Part shown: piece after piece, positions 7,333-15,585 of the stretch | Numbering within the stretch: the first letter of the stretch is position 1 | How the letters are laid out: the number at the start of each line of letters is the position of its first letter | NCBI GenBank assembly: GCA_001897445.1 | Contig: MKSX01000010.1 | Coordinates: 1 to 64,000, forward strand | Direction: 5' to 3' | DNA from: Alphaproteobacteria bacterium 33-17 | GTDB taxonomy: Bacteria; Pseudomonadota; Alphaproteobacteria; Rickettsiales; 33-17 | DNA: 64,000 nt | The notes under the pieces: model-generated | Databases searched by the model: none | Seen by the model: the letters and a program-made list of their open reading frames with translations, nothing else | Told to the model about the DNA's origin: nothing | Position numbers and translations under genes: made by a program

Positions 7333-10065
7333 ATGCTAGAAGATATTCGCGATTCTGTGTCGGTTTCACTCGAAGATGAGATGAAAAAATCTTACCTTGA
7401 TTATGCTATGAGCGTAATCGTTAGTAGAGCGCTGCCAGATGTTCGCGATGGTCTTAAGCCTGTTCACCGCCGTATTTTATACGCAATGTATGAATCTGGT
7501 TGCGATTATAACAAACCTTACAGAAAATCTGCGAGAATCGTGGGTGAGGTAATGGGTAAATATCACCCGCATGGTGACGCTGCTATTTATGATTCATTAG
7601 TACGTATGGCGCAGGATTTCTCGCTTAGGCTTCCTCTTATTGATGGTCAGGGTAACTTTGGCTCAATGGATGGTGACTCTCCAGCGGCGATGCGTTATAC
7701 AGAATCAAGGCTTGATAAATCAGCGCATTCAATGCTAGAAAATATCAATGAGCAGACCGTAGACTTTAAAGAAAATTATGACGGCTCCGAACTTGAACCT
7801 ACAGTTTTACCTGCAAGATTCCCTAACCTTTTAGTAAATGGTACAAACGGTATTGCCGTAGGTATGGCAACAAATATTCCACCTCACAACCTTGGCGAAG
7901 TAATTGACGCGTGCTGCGCATATATTGATAATCCAGATATTACATTTGATGAAATTGGTGAGATTGTTAAAGGCCCTGATTTCCCAACAGGTGGTATAAT
8001 CCTTGGCATGTCTGGTATTAGGTCAGCATTAGCGACAGGAAGAGGCTCTATAGTCATCAGAGGGCGCACTGAAATTGAAGAAACCAAAGAAAAGAAGCAA
8101 GCTATTATTATTACCGAAATGCCCTATCAAGTTAATAAAGCTAAACTTGTTGAGCGTATTGCCGAGCTTGTTAAAGAAAAGAAAATTGAAGGTATTACCG
8201 ACCTGCGTGATGAGTCTGATAAATCAGGCGTTCGTGTCGTTGTTGAAGTAAGAAGAGATGCATTTGCTGACGTGATTTTAAATCAACTTTATAGCTATAC
8301 ACCGCTTCAAACAAGTTTTGGTGTTAATGCACTTGCCCTTCATGAATCGCGCCCAATGCAAATGAATATTAAAGATATCATTGCGGCTTTCTTAAATTTT
8401 AGAGAAGAAGTGGTTGTAAGGCGTACAAAATTCAGACTAGGCAAAGCCAGAGATAGAGCGCATGTATTAATCGGCCTTGCAGTTGCGGTAAGCAATATTG
8501 ATGAAGTAATCCAGCTTATTAAATCATCTCCTGATGCTCATACTGCTAAAGAGCGTTTAATGGCAAGAGGGTGGGATGCTGGAAATGTACTTCCGATGAT
8601 TAAACTTGTTGAGAGTTCAAATATCATTAAAACAGTAAGTGATGTAATTAACCTTACTGAAGAACAAGCAAAAGCTATTTTAGAGATGAGACTTCAAAGA
8701 CTTACAGCACTTGAGCATCAAAAAATTAATGACGAGCTAAAAAACATCGTCACAGAAATTGCTGACTTCCTTGATATTTTATCATCAAGATCTCGTCTTC
8801 TTAACGTTATTAAAGAAGAAATGATTGAAGTTAAAAATGAGTTTGCAACACCTCGCAGAACTTCAATTGAAATGTCAGAATTTGAGCATGATATTGAAGA
8901 CTTAATTCCACGTGAGGAAATGGTAGTTATCGTAACAATGGGCGGCTATATTAAACGTGTTCCGCTTTCTACATACAGAGCGCAAAGACGTGGCGGCAAA
9001 GGCAGATCTACTATCACTATGCACGAAGAAGACATGACAACAGATTTATTTGTTGCAAGTACACATGCACCAGTATTATTCTTCTCATCACTTGGCAGAG
9101 TTTACAGGCTTAAAGTTTATAAACTTCCTATTGGTTCACCACAATCGAAAGGTCGTGCGCTTGTTAATATTTTCCCACTTGCTGAAGGTGAAGTTATCAA
9201 TAACGTAATGGTGCTTCCTGAAGACAGAGAAGACTGGAAAGGTAAGCACATTGTATTTGCTACTAGCCATGGTAACGTAAGACGTAACGATATTCAGGAC
9301 TTCGAGAATATTCCATCTAACGGTAAAATTGCTATGAAGCTTGAAGATAATGATAGCTTAGTTGGCGTTGCACTATGTACAGATGAAAACCATATTATGC
9401 TTGCTACAAATTCAGGTAAAGCCGTAAGATTTAACGTTGAAAACGTTAGAGTATTTAAAGGTCGGACATCTGTAGGCGTAAGAGGCGTAAGACTTAGCGA
9501 AGTTGATAGAGTAATTTCTATGTCAATTATTAATGGCGGCTCATATGACATTGAAGAGCGTGAATTATTTACATCGATTGAGCTTCAGCTTAGAAAACAA
9601 ATTGCACTTACTCCAACAGATGAGCTAATTAATCAGGTAGAGAGTGATATTTTAGGCAAGCTAGGCAAAGAAAAAATTGCTAAATTTGCTGAACAAGAAC
9701 AATTCATTTTAACCGTAACTGAAAATGGATTTGGCAAACGTACATCTGCATATGAATACCGCATTACAAATCGTGGTGGTCAGGGCGTAACAAACATTGT
9801 CACATCCGAAAGAAATGGCGGCGTGATTGCGAGTCTTCCAGTTTGCGATACAGACCAGATCATGTTACTTACAAACAAAGGGCGTATCATTAGATGCCCT
9901 GTACATGACATCCGTATTTCAGCTAGAAGTACGCAGGGCGTTAAACTCTTCTCGATTAATGATAATGAAAGCGTAGTATCTGCAATCAGAATCATCGATG
10001 GCGCAAGTAACAATGAAGAAGAAGGTGAATTAAGCGATACAAGTGGTGATACAAATGAGCAATAG
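7333..10065 (+). CDS. gyrA: DNA gyrase subunit A
   Basis: Breakage-reunion subunit of DNA gyrase, which introduces negative supercoils as an A2B2 tetramer with GyrB. From the ATG at 7333 it has 910 residues (a GTG two codons earlier is possible). Seen: [18 protein letters not shown] at the start of the winged-helix region, catalytic Tyr122 in AAMRYTESR, and the GyrA box QRRGGKG opening the C-terminal DNA-wrapping beta-pinwheel. In the quinolone-resistance region the sequence is [10 protein letters not shown], so position 83 (E. coli numbering coincides) is Ala rather than Ser. Its last codons overlap the coaD start by 11 bases. Confidence 0.97.
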   Translation: MLEDIRDSVSVSLEDEMKKSYLDYAMSVIVSRALPDVRDGLKPVHRRILYAMYESGCDYNKPYRKSARIVGEVMGKYHPHGDAAIYDSLVRMAQDFSLRLPLIDGQGNFGSMDGDSPAAMRYTESRLDKSAHSMLENINEQTVDFKENYDGSELEPTVLPARFPNLLVNGTNGIAVGMATNIPPHNLGEVIDACCAYIDNPDITFDEIGEIVKGPDFPTGGIILGMSGIRSALATGRGSIVIRGRTEIEETKEKKQAIIITEMPYQVNKAKLVERIAELVKEKKIEGITDLRDESDKSGVRVVVEVRRDAFADVILNQLYSYTPLQTSFGVNALALHESRPMQMNIKDIIAAFLNFREEVVVRRTKFRLGKARDRAHVLIGLAVAVSNIDEVIQLIKSSPDAHTAKERLMARGWDAGNVLPMIKLVESSNIIKTVSDVINLTEEQAKAILEMRLQRLTALEHQKINDELKNIVTEIADFLDILSSRSRLLNVIKEEMIEVKNEFATPRRTSIEMSEFEHDIEDLIPREEMVVIVTMGGYIKRVPLSTYRAQRRGGKGRSTITMHEEDMTTDLFVASTHAPVLFFSSLGRVYRLKVYKLPIGSPQSKGRALVNIFPLAEGEVINNVMVLPEDREDWKGKHIVFATSHGNVRRNDIQDFENIPSNGKIAMKLEDNDSLVGVALCTDENHIMLATNSGKAVRFNVENVRVFKGRTSVGVRGVRLSEVDRVISMSIINGGSYDIEERELFTSIELQLRKQIALTPTDELINQVESDILGKLGKEKIAKFAEQEQFILTVTENGFGKRTSAYEYRITNRGGQGVTNIVTSERNGGVIASLPVCDTDQIMLLTNKGRIIRCPVHDIRISARSTQGVKLFSINDNESVVSAIRIIDGASNNEEEGELSDTSGDTNEQ

Positions 10066-10588
10066 GATTGGCATTTATCCAGGTACATTTGATCCAGTGA
10101 CGATTGGTCATATGGATATTGTTAAAAAAGCTTTGATGGTTGTTGATAAACTTGTTCTCGGTATTGCTATAGTAAACTTTAAAAACACAGTATTTAGCGC
10201 TGCTGACAGGGTTACAATGGCAAAAGAATATATCAAAACCTTGCCTGAGGAACTACAGGCAAGGATTGAAGTTGCTTACTTTGATGGCTTATTGGTAAAC
10301 TTTGCTAAAAAGATTGGTGCAAATCTGATTCTTCGTGGCATTAGAGCGGTTAATGATTTTGAGTTTGAATTTCAGTTAAGCTGCGTAAATTCTAGGCTAA
10401 TGCCTGAACTGCAGACTATATTTATCCCTTCATCAGAAAACAACCAATATGTATCTTCACGGTTTGTAAAAGAAGTTGCAAAACTTGGCGGCGACATATC
10501 TAGTTTCTCATGTGAGTTTGTAGTAAATAAGCTTACTGACTATTATTCAAAACAAATAACTAAAGAGCAAACTTTCCCTAATGACTGA
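10055..10588 (+). CDS. coaD: Phosphopantetheine adenylyltransferase
   Basis: Fourth enzyme of coenzyme A synthesis: ATP plus 4'-phosphopantetheine gives dephospho-CoA and pyrophosphate. The 177-residue protein has the nucleotidyltransferase signature [13 protein letters not shown] with the TxGH motif, [18 protein letters not shown] in the middle, and [16 protein letters not shown] near the end. I chose the ATG at 10055, inside the gyrA stop region (11-base overlap); an in-frame GTG at 10043 would only add residues inside gyrA. It overlaps the next gene by 8 bases. CoaE, the enzyme that follows it in the pathway, is encoded at 62029-62625. Confidence 0.95.
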   Translation: MSNRIGIYPGTFDPVTIGHMDIVKKALMVVDKLVLGIAIVNFKNTVFSAADRVTMAKEYIKTLPEELQARIEVAYFDGLLVNFAKKIGANLILRGIRAVNDFEFEFQLSCVNSRLMPELQTIFIPSSENNQYVSSRFVKEVAKLGGDISSFSCEFVVNKLTDYYSKQITKEQTFPND

Positions 10589-11123
10589 TGATAATGGAAT
10601 AAGAAAATATAGAAAACGTGAGCGCGAAATAAGCGCCGTTTTGGAAGACTTTTTAAAACCAGTATTTGAAAAACAGGGATATGCTATAACCAAAATATTA
10701 TTTAACTGGCATAAGATTGTTGGAAATAATGATATTATTAGTTATGCAAAGCCAATTAAAATTACATCCCATAAAACATTTACATCTACTCAGCATGTTT
10801 TAATGGTAGAATGTGATAATCCATTTGTTGCACAAAAAATCGGTTATTCTAAAGCAGTTATGTTAGAACGTATAACTAACTTTTTAGGCTATGCTGCTGT
10901 TCATGATATTAGAACCAAATTAGTGCCCAAAGATAATACCAAACCAAGACCAATTAATCTAAAAGACATTCCTGTAACATCTATTCAAAAACAAAACATT
11001 GCAAGTATTTGTAAGGCAAGTGATGAGGAAATTGAGACGGTTTTAAATTCCTTAGGGAATACTATCTGTAAACGTGACAATTTGGTTTTGTTAAGAAAAG
11101 GAGTGCCGCAGGATAAGTGGTAG
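10581..11123 (+). CDS. DUF721 protein, probable DciA-type replicative helicase loader/operator
   Basis: 180-residue protein with the N-terminal DUF721 signature: an initial basic helix, then LEDFLKPVFEKQGYAITKI, LFNWHKIVGNNDIISYAKP, and LMVECDNPFVAQKIGY. DUF721 proteins include DciA, which recruits the replicative helicase DnaB in bacteria that lack DnaC. The residues WHKIVG match the conserved W..IVG core. The C-terminal third is variable, as expected for DciA. It overlaps coaD by 8 bases, giving a gyrA-coaD-DUF721 operon, which fits a role in DNA replication. Assignment rests on motif and context only. Confidence 0.7.
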   Translation: MTDDNGIRKYRKREREISAVLEDFLKPVFEKQGYAITKILFNWHKIVGNNDIISYAKPIKITSHKTFTSTQHVLMVECDNPFVAQKIGYSKAVMLERITNFLGYAAVHDIRTKLVPKDNTKPRPINLKDIPVTSIQKQNIASICKASDEEIETVLNSLGNTICKRDNLVLLRKGVPQDKW

Positions 11124-11130
11124 TATTTGA

Positions 11131-11619
11131 ATGACTAGTAAATTAAAACATGTAATAAATGTCAAATTAATATCATCTGATGTTGCTTCAGATTTATGTA
11201 AAAGAATAACTATTCAATTGCCTGAATATTTTGGAATTATGGAAGCAAATGAAAATTATTTTAACGGTATATTTCAAAAAACAAATTTTGCTGCTAAATA
11301 TAATAATGAATATGTTGGATTATTATCTTTAGAATTTCCATATTCTAATAATAGTAATGTTTATTGGATGGGAATATTGCCTAATTATCATAATAAAGGT
11401 ATTGGTAAAAAGTTATTACAATATGCCAGTAAATATTCTTTAGAAAAGGGAACCGCCTCGATTACTGTAGAAACATTGTCACCAAATCAAAATGACCATA
11501 ACTATTATAAAACTTATCAATTTTATAGATCATTTGGTTTTCATCCTTTATTCAACATAAAACCATTAAATTATGAATGGGAAATGGTATATATGATTAA
11601 AATCCTAAAAATTCAATGA
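11131..11619 (+). CDS. GNAT family N-acetyltransferase
   Basis: Small acetyltransferase of 162 residues using acetyl-CoA. The acetyl-CoA pyrophosphate-binding loop (motif A) is seen in MGILPNYHNKGIGKKLL around residues 87-103. The C-terminal half has the FYRSFGF motif B typical of GNAT enzymes. The ATG is 8 bases after the preceding stop and has no strong Shine-Dalgarno, so it may be translated by coupling. Substrate unknown. It converges with another GNAT gene on the opposite strand with a 29-base gap; the two proteins are only distantly alike. Confidence 0.8.
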   Translation: MTSKLKHVINVKLISSDVASDLCKRITIQLPEYFGIMEANENYFNGIFQKTNFAAKYNNEYVGLLSLEFPYSNNSNVYWMGILPNYHNKGIGKKLLQYASKYSLEKGTASITVETLSPNQNDHNYYKTYQFYRSFGFHPLFNIKPLNYEWEMVYMIKILKIQ

Positions 11620-11648
11620 AAAACTTGCAATTATTTTTATTAACTTTT

Positions 11649-12095
11649 CTATTCTAAATTTTTTCTAAAGTATAATTTGCCTACTATTTCTCCAATACTA
11701 TAACCCATTTTTTGATAAAATTTATGACTTAAAGCTCTTTCTTCTCGAATACCTGAAGTAACTTCAATAACTTGAACGTTTTTACTTTTACATACCATTT
11801 CCATATGATTCATTAAAGTACTACCTATACCACTGTTTCTGCTATCTCTATTAACAATTAACCCAGTAATACGGCATACCTTATAAATATATACAAAACC
11901 TTCAGTAATTATAAAAGTAATTAAACCAACAATTCGATTATCTTTTTCTGCAATATAAATATTGTAGTTTGGGGAATTTGAATATATTTCAATTCTGTTT
12001 TTAATAGTTTCATAAGTGCCAGGATAACCATATTGTTCCATTAGCGGCAGCAAATATTCTATATCATTTAAATTCGCCTGTCTTATGACTAGCAT
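11649..12095 (-). CDS. GNAT family N-acetyltransferase
   Basis: 148-residue acetyltransferase starting MLVIRQANLNDIEYLLPLM, a standard GNAT beginning. Motif A is in LIVNRDSRNSGIGSTLMNHM around residues 84-103, and HKFYQKMGY near residue 128 is motif B. It resembles YhdJ/YjaB-like small GNATs of unknown substrate. It starts 5 bases after the pyrH stop, so it is probably the last gene of the pyrH transcript. In many bacteria the gene after pyrH is frr (ribosome recycling factor); here this GNAT gene takes that place. Confidence 0.82.
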   Translation of the reverse strand: MLVIRQANLNDIEYLLPLMEQYGYPGTYETIKNRIEIYSNSPNYNIYIAEKDNRIVGLITFIITEGFVYIYKVCRITGLIVNRDSRNSGIGSTLMNHMEMVCKSKNVQVIEVTSGIREERALSHKFYQKMGYSIGEIVGKLYFRKNLE

Positions 12096-12100
12096 ATAGA

Positions 12101-12832
12101 CTAAGCCATTTCTTCGTGCGATATTACAGTAAACAGGCCTTTACCTTTAATAACGTTTGCAAAACCGCCTTTCTCATGAAGTGAGAATACTACTACTGGA
12201 ATATGGTTCTCACGAGCGAGGGCAATTGCTGAGGCATCCATAACTGCTAAATCATCCTGAAGAACTTGCTTATATGTGAGCGTATTAAATCTTGTAGCAT
12301 CTTTATTTTTCTTAGGATCTGCGCTATATACACCATCAACCTGCGTACCTTTAAGCAGTGCATTACAGTTCATTTCTACGGCTCTGAGTGCTGATGCTGT
12401 ATCTGTTGTAAAGAATGGGTTACCTGTACCTGCTGCAAATATAACTACCCTGCCCTTTTCCATATGTCTTACAGCTCTTCTGCGAATATATGGCTCGCAA
12501 ATTGTTGTCATTGGAATTGCAGACTGCACCCTTGTGCTAATGCCAAGGCTTTCCAAAGCGCTTTGTAGTGCCAGTGCATTCATTACAGTCGCTAACATTC
12601 CCATATAATCTGCACTTGCTCTGTCAATACCTACTTCACTAGCAGACACGCCGCGGAAAATGTTACCACCCCCAACTACTAAACAAACCTGCACGCCCAT
12701 ATTATGTACTTCTGCTACATCTTCACATATTCTTTTAATTGTTTGAGGATCGTGACCAAATGGCAAATTACCCATTAATGCTTCACCAGATACTTTTAAT
12801 AAAACCCTTTTATATTTAATGTTATCAGCCAT
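12101..12832 (-). CDS. pyrH: Uridylate (UMP) kinase
   Basis: Phosphorylates UMP to UDP in de novo pyrimidine nucleotide synthesis; a hexameric amino-acid-kinase-fold enzyme distinct from eukaryotic UMP kinase. The 243-residue protein shows KVSGEALMG at the start, [10 protein letters not shown] near residue 55, [13 protein letters not shown], and [16 protein letters not shown] near 132-147, all diagnostic. AGAGGA precedes the ATG. It lies downstream of tsf but is separated from it by about 580 bases holding repeats and hairpins, so it is probably transcribed on its own. Confidence 0.96.
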   Translation of the reverse strand: MADNIKYKRVLLKVSGEALMGNLPFGHDPQTIKRICEDVAEVHNMGVQVCLVVGGGNIFRGVSASEVGIDRASADYMGMLATVMNALALQSALESLGISTRVQSAIPMTTICEPYIRRRAVRHMEKGRVVIFAAGTGNPFFTTDTASALRAVEMNCNALLKGTQVDGVYSADPKKNKDATRFNTLTYKQVLQDDLAVMDASAIALARENHIPVVVFSLHEKGGFANVIKGKGLFTVISHEEMA

Positions 12833-12884
12833 GTAATCCTCTTAAAAATATATGTGTTTGCTACTTTTGCGGCATTTTTAAAAG

Positions 12885-12910
12885 ACCTAAGTAGAATTAC
12901 TTAGGTTTTT
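12885..12910. terminator. Hairpin with T-tract between tsf and pyrH
   Basis: Perfect 8-base inverted repeat ACCTAAGT/ACTTAGGT with a 6-base loop, followed on the plus strand by five T. On the minus strand, the direction of both flanking genes, the tract after the stem is only TTTT. It could therefore stop antisense transcription, or form a 5'-leader hairpin of pyrH, rather than terminate tsf. Confidence 0.4.
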
Positions 12911-12977
12911 GTAAAATATTTTTTCTGTTTAGGAAAATTTATTAACTAGAATAAACTTTTCAAAGCAGACTGACATA

Positions 12978-13006
12978 TTTATATATTTTATTTAGCTTTA
13001 GTACAA
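12978..13006 (-). promoter_or_regulatory. Candidate pyrH promoter
   Basis: On the minus strand a -10-like TATAAA (12978-12983) stands 17 bases downstream of TTGTAC (13001-13006). The -10 matches the sigma70 consensus at 5 of 6 positions but the -35 at only 3 of 6. It would start transcription about 140 bases upstream of the pyrH ATG. It is supported by the need for a promoter between the tsf 3' hairpins and pyrH. Weak call in AT-rich sequence. Confidence 0.3.
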
Positions 13007-13030
13007 GCTGCAATTTAGCTTTATTATAAA

Positions 13031-13064
13031 AATGAAGATTTAGCAATTTTACCAAACCTTCATT
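13031..13064 (-). terminator. Candidate terminator of the rpsB-tsf transcript
   Basis: The inverted arms AATGAAG (13031-13037) and CTTCATT (13058-13064) form a hairpin, extended by three more pairs after one mismatch. On the minus strand it is followed by five T. It lies after the three tandem repeats that trail tsf and before the candidate pyrH promoter, which is where a tsf terminator would be expected. The stem is AT-rich, so the strength is uncertain. Confidence 0.45.
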
Positions 13065-13081
13065 TCAATATTTTTATAAAC

Positions 13082-13402
13082 ATTTACCTTGGATAAATCA
13101 GATATCTGGCAGAAGTTAAAAACAAAATGTACCTAAATGTACATGAGTTTTGCTACGACGAACCAGTATCTGATTTTGCCAAATATTCAAGTATTTACCT
13201 TGGATAAATCAGATATCTGGCAGAAGTTAAAAACGAAATGTACCTAAATGTACATGAGTTTTAGATCCGTCATACCTAAATCTGATTTTGCCATATGCTT
13301 TGTATTTACCCTGGATAAATCAAATTCTGGCAGGAGTAAAAAACGAAGTGTACCTAAATGTACACGAGTTTTGAAATGACGAACCAAAATTTGATTTTGC
13401 CA
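13082..13402. repeat. Three tandem ~110-bp hairpin repeats directly after tsf
   Basis: Units begin at 13082, 13193 and 13303 (111, 110 and about 100 bases), each opening with ATTTACC(T/C)TGGATAAATCA. Each folds twice. Outer arms such as AAATCAGATATCTGG (13095-13109) pair with CCAGTATCTGATTT (13163-13176). The inner palindrome ATGTAC-CTAAAT-GTACAT is flanked by AAAAC/GTTTT. In unit 3 the left arm changes CAGATA to CAAATT and the right arm changes in step (AATTTG), which preserves pairing. Unit 3 ends about 10 bases from the tsf stop codon, so all three would lie in the rpsB-tsf mRNA 3' region. There is no open reading frame and no CRISPR-like spacing. Confidence 0.9.
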
Positions 13403-13411
13403 AAGGTAAAT

Positions 13412-14338
13412 TTATTTTGTACCAGCAGCGGCAGCCACTTCCGCAGCAAAGTCTGTTTGTTCTTTTTCGATACCTTCACCTAATGCGAAACGTACGAATG
13501 ATTTGATTTCTACTTTAGAACCTACTTCTTTGCTTAAGTCTTCTAATACCTGGCTGATTTTTGTTTTACCATCCATTACGAAAACTTGCTCTAAGAGAAC
13601 AACTTCTTCGTAGTATTTTCTTACGCGACCTTCGATCATTTTTTCAATGATGCTGTCTGGCTTGCCTGATGCTCTTGCTTGTTCAGCAAAAATATTCTTT
13701 TCACGCTCTACTAAAGCTGGATCTAATTCTGAAACATTTAAAGATTCAGGTTTAGAAGCTGCGATGTGCATTGCAATTTGTTTACCAGCCTGAGCTACTT
13801 TTTCATCGTTAGATGAAGTCTCAAGTGCTACTAACACACCGATTTTACCCATGCCTTCGCTTGCAGCATTATGAACATAACTGATTACTGTACCGTTAGA
13901 TACTTCAGCAAGTGCAACTCTACGGAGGTTGATGTTTTCGCCAATTACTGCAACAGCTGCCTTAATTTTTTCTTCAACAGTCGCGCCGTCAGCCATTTTT
14001 GATTCTTTAAACGCCTGAACATCAGTCATTTTTTTAGAAGCAAGTTCTGATGTAACATCATTTACAAGCTGAATAAACTGGTCATTTTTAGCTACGAAAT
14101 CTGTCTCAGCATTAAGTTCAAGCATGATACCAGTTTTGCCTTCAACTTTAAGGCTTACTAAACCTTCAGCAGTTGTTCTTGATGATTTTTTAGCAGCAGA
14201 AGCAAGCCCTTTTGTTCTAAGCCAGTCAGTTGCTTTTTCAAAATCACCACCGTTTTCGTCTAAAGCTTTTTTACAGTCCATCATACCTGCGCCTGTTTTT
14301 TCTCTAAGCTCTTTAATCATTTGTGGAGTTACTGACAT
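13412..14338 (-). CDS. tsf: Elongation factor Ts
   Basis: Guanine-nucleotide exchange factor that regenerates EF-Tu-GTP during translation. The 308-residue protein has the N-terminal UBA-like domain with RTGAGMMDCKKAL-type sequence (here KTGAGMMDCKKALDENGG) and the LNAETDFVAKN core signature at about residues 74-84. Length is normal for proteobacteria. GAGGG lies upstream of the ATG. It follows rpsB by 63 bases in the classic rpsB-tsf operon and is followed within about 10 bases by three tandem hairpin repeats. Confidence 0.97.
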   Translation of the reverse strand: MSVTPQMIKELREKTGAGMMDCKKALDENGGDFEKATDWLRTKGLASAAKKSSRTTAEGLVSLKVEGKTGIMLELNAETDFVAKNDQFIQLVNDVTSELASKKMTDVQAFKESKMADGATVEEKIKAAVAVIGENINLRRVALAEVSNGTVISYVHNAASEGMGKIGVLVALETSSNDEKVAQAGKQIAMHIAASKPESLNVSELDPALVEREKNIFAEQARASGKPDSIIEKMIEGRVRKYYEEVVLLEQVFVMDGKTKISQVLEDLSKEVGSKVEIKSFVRFALGEGIEKEQTDFAAEVAAAAGTK

Positions 14339-14401
14339 AATTACCCTCTTTTATTGTTCTATTAGATTATAAAGGGGATCATTAAGATCCCCCAATTTTA
14401 A

Positions 14402-15352
14402 CTACTCAGCTGATTCAGCTTTGTCTTTTTTGACTGGTTTTTTTGTAGTTTTCTTTTCTACAGTTACCTTTGGCTTAGCTGCTGTTTTTTTAGCAGGTCT
14501 AGCTTCAGCGTCTGATTTTCCTTCTTCTTCAGATGCTCTTCTGCCAGCAGGCTTTCTAGCGCCACCTTTTCTTGATTTAGAAGCTTCTTTATCTTTTGTC
14601 TCTAAAAGTTCCTGAATATTTTCTACTTCACCAAGATCAACACCTGAATCTGCAAGACCGTCTCTAATACCAGCAATAATTGCTTCAGAAACTAATCTGC
14701 AATATAATTTAATAGATCTTGTAGCATCATCATTACCAGGAATTGGGTATGTTACGTTATCTGGATCAGAGTTTGTATCGATAACTGCAACAACTGGAAT
14801 ACCAAGTTTTACAGCTTCTTTAATAGCCAAGCTTTCTTTGTTTGTATCGATTACAAAAATAAGATCAGGTTGACCACCCATAGAACGGATACCACCAAAA
14901 GATCTGTCTAATTTTTCTCTTTTTTTGTTAAGCTCAATAACTTCTTTTTTTGTACTTTTTTCTACAAAATCTTCATCGTCTAAGCTTGTTTCCATTTTAA
15001 CAAGTCTTTGGATAGATCCTGAAACGGTTGGCCAGTTTGTAAGCATACCGCCTAACCATCTGTGGTTTACATAGAACTGACCACAGCTTTTTGCAGCTTC
15101 AGCAATAAGTTCTCTTGCTTGTAATTTTGTACCAACAAACATTACTTTTCCGTTATTTTTAATAACTTCATAGATAGCAACAAGAGCTTTATGAAGCATA
15201 GGAGCAGTTTGTTGAAGATCGATAATATGAACACCGTCTTTCTCACCATAAATGAAAGGAGCCATTTTTGGATTCCATCTCATAGTTTTATGACCGTAGT
15301 GAACACCGGCATCTAATAATTCACGAATTGTAAAATTTGGAATGTTTGTCAT
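14402..15352 (-). CDS. rpsB: 30S ribosomal protein S2
   Basis: Small-subunit protein bound near the 30S head-body junction, needed for S1 attachment. From the ATG at 15352 it is 316 residues. The open frame extends 25 codons further up, but [20 protein letters not shown] matches the family start and AAAGG stands 8 bases before it; the upstream part belongs to the leader. Core motifs: [50 protein letters not shown]. The last ~75 residues are a Lys/Ala-rich basic extension ([18 protein letters not shown]) beyond the usual ~240-residue core. Confidence 0.96.
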   Translation of the reverse strand: MTNIPNFTIRELLDAGVHYGHKTMRWNPKMAPFIYGEKDGVHIIDLQQTAPMLHKALVAIYEVIKNNGKVMFVGTKLQARELIAEAAKSCGQFYVNHRWLGGMLTNWPTVSGSIQRLVKMETSLDDEDFVEKSTKKEVIELNKKREKLDRSFGGIRSMGGQPDLIFVIDTNKESLAIKEAVKLGIPVVAVIDTNSDPDNVTYPIPGNDDATRSIKLYCRLVSEAIIAGIRDGLADSGVDLGEVENIQELLETKDKEASKSRKGGARKPAGRRASEEEGKSDAEARPAKKTAAKPKVTVEKKTTKKPVKKDKAESAE

Positions 15353-15527
15353 TTTTTTATACCTTTTATATACCTGATTTTCCTTGAAAATTGCCCAAAA
15401 ATAGACTTTTGGGTGAAATATTCCCAAATAAAACAGGTATTAGTAGTTAATCCACCGCACCCACTGATGATTAGGCAAGCCTAACACTACTAAAGTACTC
15501 GGGTGCGTGAGTTTTTAATAAAACTTC
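15353..15527 (-). promoter_or_regulatory. Structured 5' leader of rpsB, predicted pseudoknot and switching hairpins
   Basis: About 175 bases of leader hold several mutually compatible or exclusive pairings on the minus strand. Stem P1 pairs 15501-15507 (CGCACCC) with 15456-15462 (GGGTGCG) and encloses hairpin TTAGGC-TT-GCCTAA (15471-15484). Loop bases TTAGTAGT (15486-15493) can pair with ACTACTAA (15440-15447) outside P1, giving an H-type pseudoknot. TACCTG (15434-15439) can pair with CAGGTA (15371-15376), or ATACCT with the AGGTAT at the ribosome binding site (15359-15364). TTTGGG/CCCAAA/TTTTTGGG offer two alternative hairpins. Autogenous control by S2 is plausible. Confidence 0.6.
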
Positions 15528-15533
15528 GGGGCG

Positions 15534-15562
15534 ATCTTAGGCTATTTTTTGCCAAAAGTCAA
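15534..15562 (-). promoter_or_regulatory. Sigma70-type promoter of rpsB-tsf
   Basis: On the minus strand TTGACT (15557-15562, 5 of 6 consensus) and TAAGAT (15534-15539, 4 of 6) are separated by exactly 17 bases. Transcription would begin near 15527, giving a leader of about 175 bases before rpsB. It is the best promoter match I found in the window. Confidence 0.6.
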
Positions 15563-15585
15563 GCTAGTAACAAATTCATCTTTGA

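Noticed and set aside
9780-10088. Antisense frame over the end of gyrA
   Set aside because: Lies wholly opposite strongly conserved gyrA and coaD coding sequence; no family resemblance or start signal.
12101-12832. Search for frr next to pyrH
   Set aside because: The neighbour at 11649-12095 is a GNAT protein; no ribosome recycling factor signature was found near pyrH.
13082-13402. Possible CRISPR array
   Set aside because: Only three units of about 110 bases, similar along their whole length, with no short repeat/unique spacer alternation and no cas genes.
15430-15530. Possible tRNA or small RNA gene because of GC-rich stems
   Set aside because: No cloverleaf, TPsiC-loop sequence or acceptor stem can be built on either strand; position after a promoter and before rpsB fits an mRNA leader better.
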